A program made the position numbers and the translations under genes. Shown here piece after piece: positions 8,621 to 16,902 of a stretch of DNA of 64,000 nt (position 1 is its first letter; every line of letters begins with the position of its first letter). The stretch comes from Sphingomonas sp. UBA978 (GTDB taxonomy: Bacteria; Pseudomonadota; Alphaproteobacteria; Sphingomonadales; Sphingomonadaceae). The stretch lies in the NCBI RefSeq assembly GCF_002292295.1, contig NZ_DBBS01000011.1, positions 111,162-175,161 on the forward strand. Reading direction: 5' to 3'. The notes below the pieces were generated by a model that made no database searches, had not been told where the DNA came from, and saw only the letters and a list, made by a program, of their open reading frames with translations.

Positions 8621-9664
8621 TCAGGTCAGCGACGCGCGCAGCGTTGCCCGCACACCGCGCTCGCGCGGTTCGTATTCGATCATCGATTGCAGGCTCTGCG
8701 CCATCGCCCGGATCAGCTTGGTGCCGAGGCCGGTTCCCTTCGGCGCCGCCTCGGCCGCCATGCCGCAGCCGTCATCCTCGACCGCGAGCAGGAACACGTC
8801 CGCGCCCTCCAGCGCCAGCATCACCCGGATCTCGCCGCCCGCGCCGGTGGGGTAGGCGTATTTGCAGGCGTTGGTGACGAGTTCGGTGACGATCACGCCG
8901 AGCGACACCGCCTTGTCGGTCGGCAACCGGATCGGCTCGGCGGCGAGATGCAGGCTGTGCGGCGCGGAATCGCACGACAGCGTCTCGGTCAGTTCCTCGA
9001 TCAGTGAGCCGAGATAGTCGCGCATGTCGACGCTCTCGACGTCGTTCGCCGAATAGAGCCGGCGATGCACCTGCGCGATCGCGCCGATCCGCCGCTGCGT
9101 GTCGTCGAGCGCGGCGCGCGCGGTCGGGTCGGCGAGCGCCCCCGCCTGCAACCGCACCATCGCCGACACCAGCTGCAGCGAATTGGCGACGCGATGGTTG
9201 ACCTCGCCCAGCAGCGCCTCGAGCCGGGCGTTGCTGGCGCGCAAATCCTCCTCCGCCCGCGCCTTCTCGCGCGCCAGCCGGCTGCGGTCGAGCACCTGTT
9301 CGAAGCTCGCGGTCAGCAGGTCGAAGAAATCCTCGCCGACCGTCTTCACGACGTAATCCGCCGCGCCCGCCTTCAGCGCGGCGACCGCGATCCGGCCCTC
9401 GTCCGACCCGGTGACGTAGACGACGGGCGGCGGCGCGGGCAGGGCGCCGAGCCGTTCGAGCGTCTCCAGCCCGTCCATCCCCGGCATGTAATGGTCGACC
9501 GCGACGAGGTCGAACGGCTGCGACGCGGCGAGCAATACGCCCTCGCCGCCGCCCTCCGCGGTGGTCACGCGATAGCCGCGCCGGGCGAGCGCGCGCGCCG
9601 CCAGCCGGCGGATACCGTCGTCGTCGTCGATGTAGAGTACGCTGGGAAGATCGGTCAGGATCAG
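8621..9664 (-). CDS. Receiver-histidine kinase hybrid (HisKA_2/HWE type), apparent CTG start
   Basis: The frame encodes an N-terminal receiver domain (VLYIDDDDG, then VDHYMPGMDG and VVKTVG), a linker helix, a HisKA_2-type H-box (EVNHRVANSLQLVSAMV) and an HATPase domain (VTELVTNACKYAYP, DDGCG, GTGLGTKLI). A receiver needs its first beta strand, but there is no ATG, GTG or TTG before it; the first GTG (9568) would delete it. In-frame CTG codons occur at 9664 and 9658. The one at 9664 overlaps the upstream stop as CTGA, with GAGG just before. I therefore annotate CTG 9664 (347 residues). Such kinases commonly feed phosphate into single-domain receivers or the general stress response. Confidence 0.82.
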   Translation of the reverse strand: MILTDLPSVLYIDDDDGIRRLAARALARRGYRVTTAEGGGEGVLLAASQPFDLVAVDHYMPGMDGLETLERLGALPAPPPVVYVTGSDEGRIAVAALKAGAADYVVKTVGEDFFDLLTASFEQVLDRSRLAREKARAEEDLRASNARLEALLGEVNHRVANSLQLVSAMVRLQAGALADPTARAALDDTQRRIGAIAQVHRRLYSANDVESVDMRDYLGSLIEELTETLSCDSAPHSLHLAAEPIRLPTDKAVSLGVIVTELVTNACKYAYPTGAGGEIRVMLALEGADVFLLAVEDDGCGMAAEAAPKGTGLGTKLIRAMAQSLQSMIEYEPRERGVRATLRASLT

Positions 9665-10107
9665 TGTTCCTCGACTTCCGGCACCTGGATCACCGACAGG
9701 AACAGGCCGAGCTGGCGGATCGCCTGCGCGAAGCTTTCGTAGTTCACCGGCTTGGTGATGTAGACGTTGCAGCCGAGATCGTAGCAGCGCTGGATCTCGA
9801 TCTTGTCGTCGGTGGTGGTCAGCACGACGACCGGCGTGCGCTTGAGCGGGCTGCCCTCCGCCTTGATCTGCGCGAGGATGTCGGTGCCGCTCATGTCGGG
9901 CAGGTTGAGGTCGAGCAGCACCAGCGCCGGGCCGTTCTTGGCCGGGCCGTCCGACGCCTCGAACAGATGGTGCAGCGCCTGCGTGCCGTCGGTGAAATGC
10001 CGGATGTCGTTGAGGATGCCGGCACGGCGGATGTTCTTCTCGATCAGCCGCGCATGGCCCTCGTCGTCCTCGATCATGACGATGCCGACGGATTGATGGG
10101 CGTTCAT
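9661..10107 (-). CDS. Single-domain response regulator (Rcp1/CheY-like)
   Basis: The 148-residue protein is a lone receiver domain: acidic pair IEDDEG, phospho-acceptor Asp66 in LLDLNLPDMSG, Thr in VLTTTDD and Lys in ITKPVNY. There is no output domain. Receivers of this Rcp1 type usually sit next to phytochrome-like or CHASE kinases and act in phosphorelays. The start shares ATGA with the stop of the upstream kinase, and the stop is overlapped by the apparent CTG start of the hybrid kinase downstream. All three should be made in a coupled way. Confidence 0.92.
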   Translation of the reverse strand: MNAHQSVGIVMIEDDEGHARLIEKNIRRAGILNDIRHFTDGTQALHHLFEASDGPAKNGPALVLLDLNLPDMSGTDILAQIKAEGSPLKRTPVVVLTTTDDKIEIQRCYDLGCNVYITKPVNYESFAQAIRQLGLFLSVIQVPEVEEH

Positions 10108-11615
10108 GCGTTGCTGTCCTGATGCTCGTAGGTCTTGGGTAGGTTGAGGCGGAAGGTCGATCCGCGCCCCGGTTCGCTGTCGACGTCGATCGTGCCGCCG
10201 AGACGATAGGCGAGCGCCCGGACGTGCGCCAGCCCGATGCCCTCGCCCGGCTGGTCCTGCTGGCCCGAGCGGCGGAACAGGTCGAAGATGCGCTGGTGAT
10301 CGCGCGGATCGATGCCGCGGCCGTTGTCGGCGACCGACAGGATCACGCGGCCGCGCCGTTCCTCGCCCGATACGTGGATCGTGCCGGGGCGGCCGGGTTG
10401 CAGATATTTGGTCGCATTCTCGATCAGGTTCGACAGGATCTGTTCCAGCGCCACCCGGTCGGTGACCACGCCCGGGATCGGCCGGCCGATGGTCAGCGTC
10501 ACGCCGCGATCGTCGAGCAGGTGCCGGATCGACCCCGCGATCGTGTCCGCGACGGCGGCCGGATCGATCGGCTCGGGCGTGATGATGCGTCGGCCCTCGC
10601 GCGACAGCTTGAGGATGGCGTTGATGAGCCGGTCCATCTTCTGCGTCGAGGTGCGGATGAAGCGGACCGCCTCGGGCAGGTCCTCGCGCACCGCGAGGCG
10701 CGCATCCTCGCCGACGATATGCGGGCATTCCGCCTCCGCCCGGTCGAGCAGCTCGCCGAGCGGCGCGGTAGCGGCGGCGAGTTCGGCGGTGAAGCCCATC
10801 ACGTTGACCAGCGGCGAGCGCAGGTCGTGGCTGACGATATAGGCGAAGCGCTGGATTTCCTCGTTGGCGCGGCTGAGGTCGGCAGTCCGCTCGTGCACCG
10901 TCTCCTCCAGCCGCTCGTTGAAGTCGCGCAGCGAATCGCGCGATCCGGCAAGGTCGCGGGTGTAGCGCATGACGGTCAGCAGCGAGGCGAGCGCGACCAG
11001 CACCAGCAGCACCGCGGCGACCGCCAGGATGACGTAGAAGACGCGCACGCTCGCCTGCTGCGCCGCATCGCGCTCGGCGAGCAGCCGGCGCTCCTCGGTC
11101 GCCATCCGCTCGAACGCGTCGCGGATCGTCATCAGCCGGCGCACGCTCGCCTCGGTCCGGAACAATGTCGTCGCGGCGTCGATCCGCCCGGCGTCGATCA
11201 GCGCGATCGTGCGCGCGCGCTGGACCAGCAGCGCGGCGATCTCGCCGCGCAGGATGCGCAGCGTCGCGACCTGCTGCGGATTGTCGCGCGTCAGCCGCTG
11301 CAACCGCTCCAGCGCGCCCGGCAGCGCCGCCGCCCAGCGGCGATAGGCGTCGCGATATTCGGTATTGCCGGTCAGCAGATAGCCGCGCCGGGACGCCTCG
11401 CCCTGTTCGATCAGCCGGCGCGCGTTGCTGACCGACAGCTCCACCTCGTAGGTGTGGTTGACCCAGCGGGTGTGGTCCGCGTTGCGCCCCGTCGCCCAGC
11501 CCGCGGCGATGCCGGTCGCGACCAGCGCGAGGAAGCCCAGCGCCATGAACGCCACCAGCACGCGGCCGAAGCGGCCTTCCGATACGACCAGCGGATTGGT
11601 GACGGTGGTGAGCAC
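10104..11615 (-). CDS. CHASE3-domain sensor histidine kinase
   Basis: The 503-residue kinase starts at GTG 11615 with AAGG seven bases upstream. A first membrane helix (VLVAFMALGFLALVATGIAAGWA) is followed by a CHASE3-type extracytoplasmic bundle (SVSNARRLIEQGEASRRGYLL begins it, about residues 60-190), a second helix (VFYVILAVAAVLLVLVALASLL) and a coiled linker. A HisKA H-box (FAYIVSHDLRSPLVNV) and an HATPase_c domain with DNGRGI and GEGIGLAHVR complete it. It is the first gene of the signalling trio and lies 66 bases after the exonuclease gene, so it may have its own promoter. Confidence 0.9.
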   Translation of the reverse strand: MLTTVTNPLVVSEGRFGRVLVAFMALGFLALVATGIAAGWATGRNADHTRWVNHTYEVELSVSNARRLIEQGEASRRGYLLTGNTEYRDAYRRWAAALPGALERLQRLTRDNPQQVATLRILRGEIAALLVQRARTIALIDAGRIDAATTLFRTEASVRRLMTIRDAFERMATEERRLLAERDAAQQASVRVFYVILAVAAVLLVLVALASLLTVMRYTRDLAGSRDSLRDFNERLEETVHERTADLSRANEEIQRFAYIVSHDLRSPLVNVMGFTAELAAATAPLGELLDRAEAECPHIVGEDARLAVREDLPEAVRFIRTSTQKMDRLINAILKLSREGRRIITPEPIDPAAVADTIAGSIRHLLDDRGVTLTIGRPIPGVVTDRVALEQILSNLIENATKYLQPGRPGTIHVSGEERRGRVILSVADNGRGIDPRDHQRIFDLFRRSGQQDQPGEGIGLAHVRALAYRLGGTIDVDSEPGRGSTFRLNLPKTYEHQDSNA

Positions 11616-11681
11616 GGCGTGGCCTTACGGCAGGGCGTGGCGTTATGCCAGCGATGCCGCACGGCGGCGCAAGGGCCGATC

Positions 11682-12437
11682 CTACAGCAGCAATTCCTGC
11701 GGGTTGCTCCGCCCGACCGCACCGCCGCCGCTGCGCCGGTCCATCTCGGCATTGGCGGTGAAGCGGATGTCGGGATCGCGATCGGTCAGGAACGCCATCA
11801 GGCTTTCGTGGTCGAGTTCGCTCCACGCCTTGCCGCGATGCGGGCCGTAGCGCACGCGCGGGATCAGCCCGGGATCGCGCGACCATTCGAGCAATTGCGC
11901 GACGCCCGCCTCGTTCAGCTGGTCGCGCAGGTGGTGCGCGGTGACATAGGCGTCGGGAAAGGCGCGATGGACGGGCAGGCCGCGGCTCTGCTCCAGCCCC
12001 TCGGGCTTGCGCCAGTAGCGCAGCACCTGGTTGGAAAAGCTCGGGCTGTCCGGCCACAGCCGCAGCGCGCATTTCCACGTGCAGATCCAGTCGGCGCCAT
12101 GGGTCAGGTTGGCGGTGCAGAATTGCTGTTCGAAATCCGCCCGGTGCGCGGCGAGCGCGACCCGGCGCGGATATGGATCCAGCACGCGGCGCGCGACGTC
12201 GTGCCACCATGGCGCATCGGCGACGTCCTCGTCGAGGATATGGTGGATCGCCTGGGTGATCGGCGGGATCGCGCGGCCGGGGTTGACCAGGATCGATCCG
12301 CCCTCGCCCTCCAGTTCCCAGCGGTCGCCCTTCAGCGCGACGTCCTGCCAGCCGATCTCGCACACCCCGTGCGCGGGCGGCGCGCTGCCGGTGGTTTCGA
12401 GGTCGATGACGCGGATGATCTGGGGGAGGGGACGCAT
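11682..12437 (-). CDS. Exonuclease X-like DEDDh 3'-5' exonuclease
   Basis: The 251-residue protein has the three exonuclease motifs of the DnaQ/ExoX group: ExoI IDLETTG near residue 11, ExoII AAHRADFEQQF near residue 95 and ExoIII HRAFPDAYVTAHHL near residue 155, which fits HxAxxD. It probably removes 3' nucleotides from DNA with two metal ions, in repair or mismatch processing. It is longer than E. coli ExoX, with a C-terminal extension containing GKAWSELD and DRDPDIRFTA. The gene follows the PH-domain gene by 58 bases on the same strand. Confidence 0.82.
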   Translation of the reverse strand: MRPLPQIIRVIDLETTGSAPPAHGVCEIGWQDVALKGDRWELEGEGGSILVNPGRAIPPITQAIHHILDEDVADAPWWHDVARRVLDPYPRRVALAAHRADFEQQFCTANLTHGADWICTWKCALRLWPDSPSFSNQVLRYWRKPEGLEQSRGLPVHRAFPDAYVTAHHLRDQLNEAGVAQLLEWSRDPGLIPRVRYGPHRGKAWSELDHESLMAFLTDRDPDIRFTANAEMDRRSGGGAVGRSNPQELLL

Positions 12438-12495
12438 TGTCGGATAAATGGGGGCTGGCGGGCGATTACGCCAGCACAGAGTCGGGCGGTGCGGA

Positions 12496-12963
12496 TCAGC
12501 GGAAGTCGTCCTCCGCGTCGACGTCCAGCTCGCGCACGCCGCGGCGCTGGCGGGCGCGATCGACCAGCTTGCGGATGCCCTCGCGCCGTTCGCGCGCAGC
12601 CGGCACGTCGCGCAGCACGAAGCTGGCGTTGCCGGTGGTGCGATCGGACGAGGTGATCGTGATCGTGCCGATGTCCGCCATCTGGTTGAGCAGCGAGAAA
12701 TCGACGCGCACGTCCTTGATCCGGTACAGCTCGATCTCGTCGATCGACTTCATCACCAAGCCGCGGCGTACGATCAGCCGCTGGTCGGTGATCTCATAGG
12801 CGGCGCTCATGTTCTGCAGCCAGCGGATCGCGATGATGACCAGCCCGACGCCGATGACGCAGGACAGGATCGTCATCCACCCGAGGAAGCTGCCGAGCAG
12901 CCAGCGATTGGTGCTGGACCGGAAGCTGTCGACCGGCCGTTCCGTAGTGTAGCTGCCCACCAT
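12496..12963 (-). CDS. PH-domain (DUF304/YdbS-like) membrane protein
   Basis: The 155-residue protein has two adjacent hydrophobic segments (WLLGSFLGWMTILSCVIGVGLVIIAI) followed by a bacterial PH-like domain starting at SAAYEITDQRLIVRRGLV and continuing with DEIELYRIKDVRV. This is the pattern of bPH2/DUF304 proteins, membrane-associated modules of unknown specific function. The start at 12963 follows AGGG at about eight bases. A longer frame from GTG 13011 would overlap the phosphomannomutase gene and is less likely. Confidence 0.75.
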   Translation of the reverse strand: MVGSYTTERPVDSFRSSTNRWLLGSFLGWMTILSCVIGVGLVIIAIRWLQNMSAAYEITDQRLIVRRGLVMKSIDEIELYRIKDVRVDFSLLNQMADIGTITITSSDRTTGNASFVLRDVPAARERREGIRKLVDRARQRRGVRELDVDAEDDFR

Positions 12964-12994
12964 GACACCGACCCTATCCGGCCGGCGGAGCGTG

Positions 12995-14374
12995 TCAATC
13001 ACGTGCAACACCCGATGCGGCGAGCTCCGCGTCGATCGCCGCGAGCAGGGCGTCGAGCGCCGCCTGGTCGCCCGCCTCGGCGCGCGCGGTCAGCACGTCC
13101 TGCGTGTTCGACGCGCGCAGCAGCCACCAGCCCGCCGGCGTCGTCACCCGCACGCCGTCGATTGCCACCACCGCGACGCCGCGTGCCTCCAGCCGCGCGC
13201 GCACCTCGTCGATCACCGCGAACTTGCGCGCCGGATCGACCGGAAAGCGCAGGTCCGGCGTGTTGACCAGCGGCGGCATCGCCGATCGCAGCTGCGTCAG
13301 CGACCGGCCCGACAGATGCACCGCGCGGATCAGCTGCACCGCCGCGTAGAGCGCATCGTCGAACCCGTACCAGCCGCCGTTCGCGCCCGCGCCGAAGAAG
13401 ATGTGGCCGCTCAGCTCGCCCGCGATCGGCGCGTCGTGCGCCAGCATCGCCTCCTTCATCAGGCTGTGGCCGGTCGCGCCCATCACCGGCGTGCCGCCCA
13501 GTTCGGCGATGCGGTCGAAGACGAATTGCGAGGTCTTCACGTCGGCGACGACGGTTGCGCCACGCAACTCGGCCAGCACCGGCACGATCAGCAGGCTGAG
13601 CAGCTGGTCGCCCCACAGCACGCGCCCTTCGCCGTCGACCGCGCCGATCCGGTCGCCGTCGCCATCGAAGGCGATGCCGAAATCGAGGCCCCTGTCGCGC
13701 ACCAGCGCCTTGAGATCGGCGAGGTTCGCCTCCTCGGTGGGATCGGGGTGATGGTTGGGGAAGCGGCCGTCGACGTCCGCGTAGAGCAGGTGGTGCTCGC
13801 CCGGCAGCTGCGCGACCAGCCGTTCGACCGCAGGGCCGGCGGCGCCGTTGCCGCAGTCCCAGCCGATCCGGAACGTGCCGCCGGCATAGCCCGCCAGCAG
13901 CCGCCCGACATAGGCTTCGCATATCGCGACGTCGGTCACCGTGCCGGCGCCGTCGCTCCAGTCGCCCGCGGCGGCGATCCGGGCGAGATCGACGATGTCG
14001 GCGCCGTAGAAGGAGCGGTGGCCGAGCACCATCTTGAAGCCGTTGTCGTCGCGCGGATTGTGGCTGCCGGTGACATGCACGCCCGCGTCCACCTCCAGCG
14101 TCGCCTCGGCATAATAGAGCATCGGGGTGGGGCCGATGCCGATCCGCACCACGTCGACGCCGCCGGCCGCCAGCCCCGCGACCAGCGCCGCCTCCAGTTC
14201 GGGCGAGGACAGCCGTCCGTCGCGACCCACTGCGATGCGGGTGCCACCCGCCTGCCGCACGCGGGTGGCGAAGCTGCGCCCGATCGCGACCGCGTCGGCG
14301 GCACCCAGATTGCGGCCGGTCGTGCCGCGGATGTCATATTCCCGCAGGATCGCGGGCGACAGGGCGTGCGCCAT
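12995..14374 (-). CDS. pgmG: Phosphomannomutase/phosphoglucomutase
   Basis: The 459-residue enzyme interconverts hexose 1- and 6-phosphates, supplying sugar nucleotides for exopolysaccharide and lipopolysaccharide. The catalytic phosphoserine is Ser104 in TGSHNP. The metal loop reads DGDGDRIG, the sugar-binding loop GELSGH(I/L)FF-type (GELSGHIFF), and the C-terminal phosphate loop is near RASNT. The name follows the sphingomonad PMM/PGM gene pgmG; manB or algC would be equivalent labels. The start codon shares one base with the stop of the J-domain gene (TGATG), so it is coupled to it. Confidence 0.92.
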   Translation of the reverse strand: MAHALSPAILREYDIRGTTGRNLGAADAVAIGRSFATRVRQAGGTRIAVGRDGRLSSPELEAALVAGLAAGGVDVVRIGIGPTPMLYYAEATLEVDAGVHVTGSHNPRDDNGFKMVLGHRSFYGADIVDLARIAAAGDWSDGAGTVTDVAICEAYVGRLLAGYAGGTFRIGWDCGNGAAGPAVERLVAQLPGEHHLLYADVDGRFPNHHPDPTEEANLADLKALVRDRGLDFGIAFDGDGDRIGAVDGEGRVLWGDQLLSLLIVPVLAELRGATVVADVKTSQFVFDRIAELGGTPVMGATGHSLMKEAMLAHDAPIAGELSGHIFFGAGANGGWYGFDDALYAAVQLIRAVHLSGRSLTQLRSAMPPLVNTPDLRFPVDPARKFAVIDEVRARLEARGVAVVAIDGVRVTTPAGWWLLRASNTQDVLTARAEAGDQAALDALLAAIDAELAASGVARD

Positions 14375-14634
14375 CAGCCCCGCCGCAACGTCCCGAGCAG
14401 CAGGTCGCGCGCCGCGTTGATCTCTGTGCTGCGTTCCGCCGATCCGCCGCGGTCGGGATGGACGTCGGCGAGCAGGCGGCGGTGCGCGCTGCGGATCTCG
14501 CTCTCGTCCGCCGTCGCGCCGACGCCCAGCACCTGCCGCGCGCGCTGCGCCGCATCCGGCTTCAGCCGTTTGGGGGCGGGCTTCAGGTAACGCCACGCGA
14601 GCCAGATCAGCCCGATGGCGATGATCCACTTCAT
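14374..14634 (-). CDS. Membrane-anchored J-domain protein
   Basis: This small protein of 86 residues begins with one membrane helix (MKWIIAIGLIWLAWRYL) and ends with a compact J domain containing the HPD motif (LLADVHPDRGG). The layout resembles TIM14/Pam18-like membrane J proteins, which recruit and stimulate an Hsp70 (DnaK) at the membrane. It overlaps mipZ by four bases (ATGA) and the phosphomannomutase gene by one base, so all three are translated from one message. Its Hsp70 client is unknown. Confidence 0.85.
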   Translation of the reverse strand: MKWIIAIGLIWLAWRYLKPAPKRLKPDAAQRARQVLGVGATADESEIRSAHRRLLADVHPDRGGSAERSTEINAARDLLLGTLRRG

Positions 14635-15443
14635 GCGGCGACTTGCGGGGCGGGGGCTTCGGGCAGTTGCAGCGCGCTCATCATCTCGCGCAATTCCTGG
14701 CGCGAGGCGACATGGCCGAGGCCCATCGCGCCGAATTCCTTCGAATCGATCATCGTCAGCCCGGCGGGGAACAGCTCGCGATAGATCACGCGCTCGCCGA
14801 GGCCCGGAATGATGCGGAAGCCGACCCGCTTGGCGAGCTGGCCCAGCGCATCCGACACGCGGCGCATGTTGCGCGCCTCGATATGCTGCAACCGGTTGCG
14901 CAGCACGACCCAGTCGATCTGCGTCCCGTCGGCGCGGGCGCGCTGCTTGCGCGCGTCCCAGATCAGCTCCGAATAGAAACTGGGGCGGGTGACGTTGAAC
15001 GTCTCCGGATCGACCTGTCCGATCAGGTCGAAATCGACGAAGCTGTCGTTCATCGGCGTGACCAGCGTGTTCGACAGCGCCGCCGCGGTGCGGGCGAAAT
15101 GGTCGTCGCGGCCGGGGGTGTCGACGATCAGGAAATCGGCGCCCTCGCTCAGCCGCGCCCATTTTTCCTCGAACACCTCTTCGCTGACGCCGTCGTGGGT
15201 CTCGTGGACCGGCATCGGCAGCACGCTGCCGGTGCGCAGGATCGTCGCGGCGCGGTTGTCGAGATAGCGGCCGACGGTGCGCTGGCGGTGGTCGAGGTCG
15301 AAACAGGCGACCTTCGCCCCCTTGGCGGCGAGCGCGATCGCGACGTGCACCGCGGTCGTCGACTTGCCGGTGCCGCCCTTTTCATTGGCGAAGACGATAA
15401 CGTGTGGCCCAGCGGGCCGGAGGACATGTGGCCCTTCGGGCAC
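14631..15443 (-). CDS. mipZ: Division-plane positioning ATPase MipZ
   Basis: This ParA/MinD-family ATPase of about 270 residues forms a gradient from the ParB-bound origin regions and blocks FtsZ assembly near the poles in alphaproteobacteria. The deviant Walker A reads NEKGGTGKST, Walker B lies in FLIVDTPG, and diagnostic MipZ stretches are VTPMNDSFVDFDLIGQVDPE, DWVVLRNRL and VGFRIIPGL. GTG 15443 is chosen because AAGGA lies seven bases upstream; an in-frame TTG at 15512 has no such site. It heads an operon with the J-domain protein and phosphomannomutase and is divergent from panC. Confidence 0.93.
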   Translation of the reverse strand: MPEGPHVLRPAGPHVIVFANEKGGTGKSTTAVHVAIALAAKGAKVACFDLDHRQRTVGRYLDNRAATILRTGSVLPMPVHETHDGVSEEVFEEKWARLSEGADFLIVDTPGRDDHFARTAAALSNTLVTPMNDSFVDFDLIGQVDPETFNVTRPSFYSELIWDARKQRARADGTQIDWVVLRNRLQHIEARNMRRVSDALGQLAKRVGFRIIPGLGERVIYRELFPAGLTMIDSKEFGAMGLGHVASRQELREMMSALQLPEAPAPQVAA

Positions 15444-15529
15444 GGTTCGTTCCTTATCGATGGGTTGCGGCTTGCCCGCTCTCGTCCCTCTCCATAGAAG
15501 CCGCGCGCTCAATGTTCGAGGGGTTAAAC

Positions 15530-16375
15530 GTGCAGACGGTTCGGGACTTGCAGGGCTTGCGCGACGCCGTGGCCGCGTTCCGGGCGGAGGGCGCGGCGAT
15601 CGCGCTCGTCCCGACGATGGGCGCGCTGCACGCCGGCCATATGGCGCTGGTCGAGGCGGCGCGCCGGCCGGGGACGAAGGTGATCGCCTCGATCTTCGTC
15701 AACCCGAAGCAATTCGGCCCCGACGAGGATCTCGGCCGCTATCCGCGGCGCGAGGCGGCGGACGCGCGATTGCTCGCCGAACATGGCTGCGACCTGCTGT
15801 GGCTGCCGCCGGTCGAGGTCATGTATCCCGACGGTTTCGCGACCAATATCAGCGTCTCCGGCGTCAGCGACGGCTTCGACGGCGCCGCCCGCCCGGGGCA
15901 TTTCGACGGCGTCGCAACCGTCGTGACAAAGTTGTTCGGCCAGACCAACGCACACATCGCCTATTTCGGCGAGAAGGATTTCCAGCAGCTCGCCGTCATC
16001 CGCCGCTTCGTTGCCGACCTCGACCTCGATATCGAGATCGTCGGCGTGCCGACGCAGCGCGACGACGACGGCCTCGCGCTGTCGTCGCGCAACATCTACC
16101 TCGACGCGGACGAGCGGGCGAAGGCGGTGGCCCTGCCGCGCGCGCTGGGCGTCGCGGCGCGGGCGATCGGGCGTGGCGACGATCCCGATGCGGCGCTGGC
16201 GGAGGCGCGCGCGACGCTGCATGCAGCGGGATTCGACGTCGATTACGTTGCGCTCGCCGATGCGGAGACGCTGGCGGAGCATCCCGCGCCGGACCGCCCG
16301 CGCCGGCTGCTCGCGGCGGCACGGATGGGATCGACGCGGCTGATCGACAATATCGCGATCGAGCCAAACCATTGA
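15530..16375 (+). CDS. panC: Pantothenate synthetase
   Basis: The enzyme joins pantoate and beta-alanine with ATP, the last step of vitamin B5 synthesis. Family signatures are the nucleotide-binding LVPTMGALHAGHMAL near the N-terminus, FVNPKQFGPDEDL, the pantoate-binding KLFGQTNAHIAYFGEKDFQQ region and LSSRNIYLD. GTG 15530 (281 residues) is favoured because GAGGGG lies six bases upstream. The ATG at 15512 lacks a ribosome binding site and would add only six residues. The gene is divergent from mipZ, 86 bases apart. No other pantothenate gene is adjacent. Confidence 0.94.
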   Translation: MQTVRDLQGLRDAVAAFRAEGAAIALVPTMGALHAGHMALVEAARRPGTKVIASIFVNPKQFGPDEDLGRYPRREAADARLLAEHGCDLLWLPPVEVMYPDGFATNISVSGVSDGFDGAARPGHFDGVATVVTKLFGQTNAHIAYFGEKDFQQLAVIRRFVADLDLDIEIVGVPTQRDDDGLALSSRNIYLDADERAKAVALPRALGVAARAIGRGDDPDAALAEARATLHAAGFDVDYVALADAETLAEHPAPDRPRRLLAAARMGSTRLIDNIAIEPNH

Positions 16376-16453
16376 TTAACGAGGCTTTGGCGGCGTTAAC
16401 CATTCTGTAGGCGAATCGGCCCACTGTGGCCCCATGAATATTGGGGGCAGACG

Positions 16454-16750
16454 ATGGCAAACAGCTTCAAGAGTGCGCAGTTTCTCCTAGACAGCCGGAT
16501 CGCGGACGCGATGCGGGGCCGACCCGAAGCGCTGTTCGATCTGGGCGTCTGCTATCAGACCGGGACCGCGGGGGCGGGGATCGATCTGATCGAAGCGCAC
16601 AAATGGTTCAACCTCGCCGCCGTCGCCGGACTGTCCGAAGCCGCCGATGCGCGGGCCGAGGTCGCCGAGGACATGACCGCCCGCGAGATCGCCGAAGCGC
16701 AGCGCGCCGCGCGCGCCTGGCTCGGCATGACGCAACGCCGCGCGGCGTAA
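16454..16750 (+). CDS. Small Sel1-like repeat protein
   Basis: The 98-residue protein contains a Sel1-like helical repeat: EALFDLGVCYQTG, then IEAHKWFNLAAVAGLSEAADARAEVA, ending WLGMTQRRAA. Sel1 repeats mediate protein contacts. Short stand-alone forms like this are common in sphingomonads but have no assigned role. A GGGGGCAG stretch precedes the ATG. The upstream stretch carries GTTAACCAT, which resembles a CtrA half-site, but one half-site is weak evidence. Confidence 0.75.
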   Translation: MANSFKSAQFLLDSRIADAMRGRPEALFDLGVCYQTGTAGAGIDLIEAHKWFNLAAVAGLSEAADARAEVAEDMTAREIAEAQRAARAWLGMTQRRAA

Positions 16751-16788
16751 CCGCTTTCCCGTGAAGCGCGCCAGCGGCTGAGCAAGTC

Positions 16789-16883
16789 CGTCATCCCTGC
16801 GGAGGCGGGAGCCCGGACGCGCTGACGTTCCGGCTCCATCGCGACCGCTGCGCGTCTGGATCCCCGCCTCCGCGGGGAGGACG
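16789..16883. repeat. REP-like long inverted repeat between convergent genes
   Basis: Arms at 16789-16809 and 16863-16883 pair with about two mismatches over 21 bases (GTCATCCC..GGAGGCGGG versus its complement), and the inner flanks can extend the hairpin. It sits between the convergent Sel1 and topA genes. It belongs to the common dispersed GTCATCC(C/T)-type palindromes of proteobacteria and may also serve as a two-way transcription stop. Confidence 0.65.
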
Positions 16884-16902
16884 ATCAGGGGGAAGGTGGC
16901 CG

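Noticed and set aside
16383..16403. CtrA binding site upstream of the Sel1-like gene
   Set aside because: Two TTAA half-sites are present but 16 bases apart rather than seven, so the match to the CtrA consensus fails.
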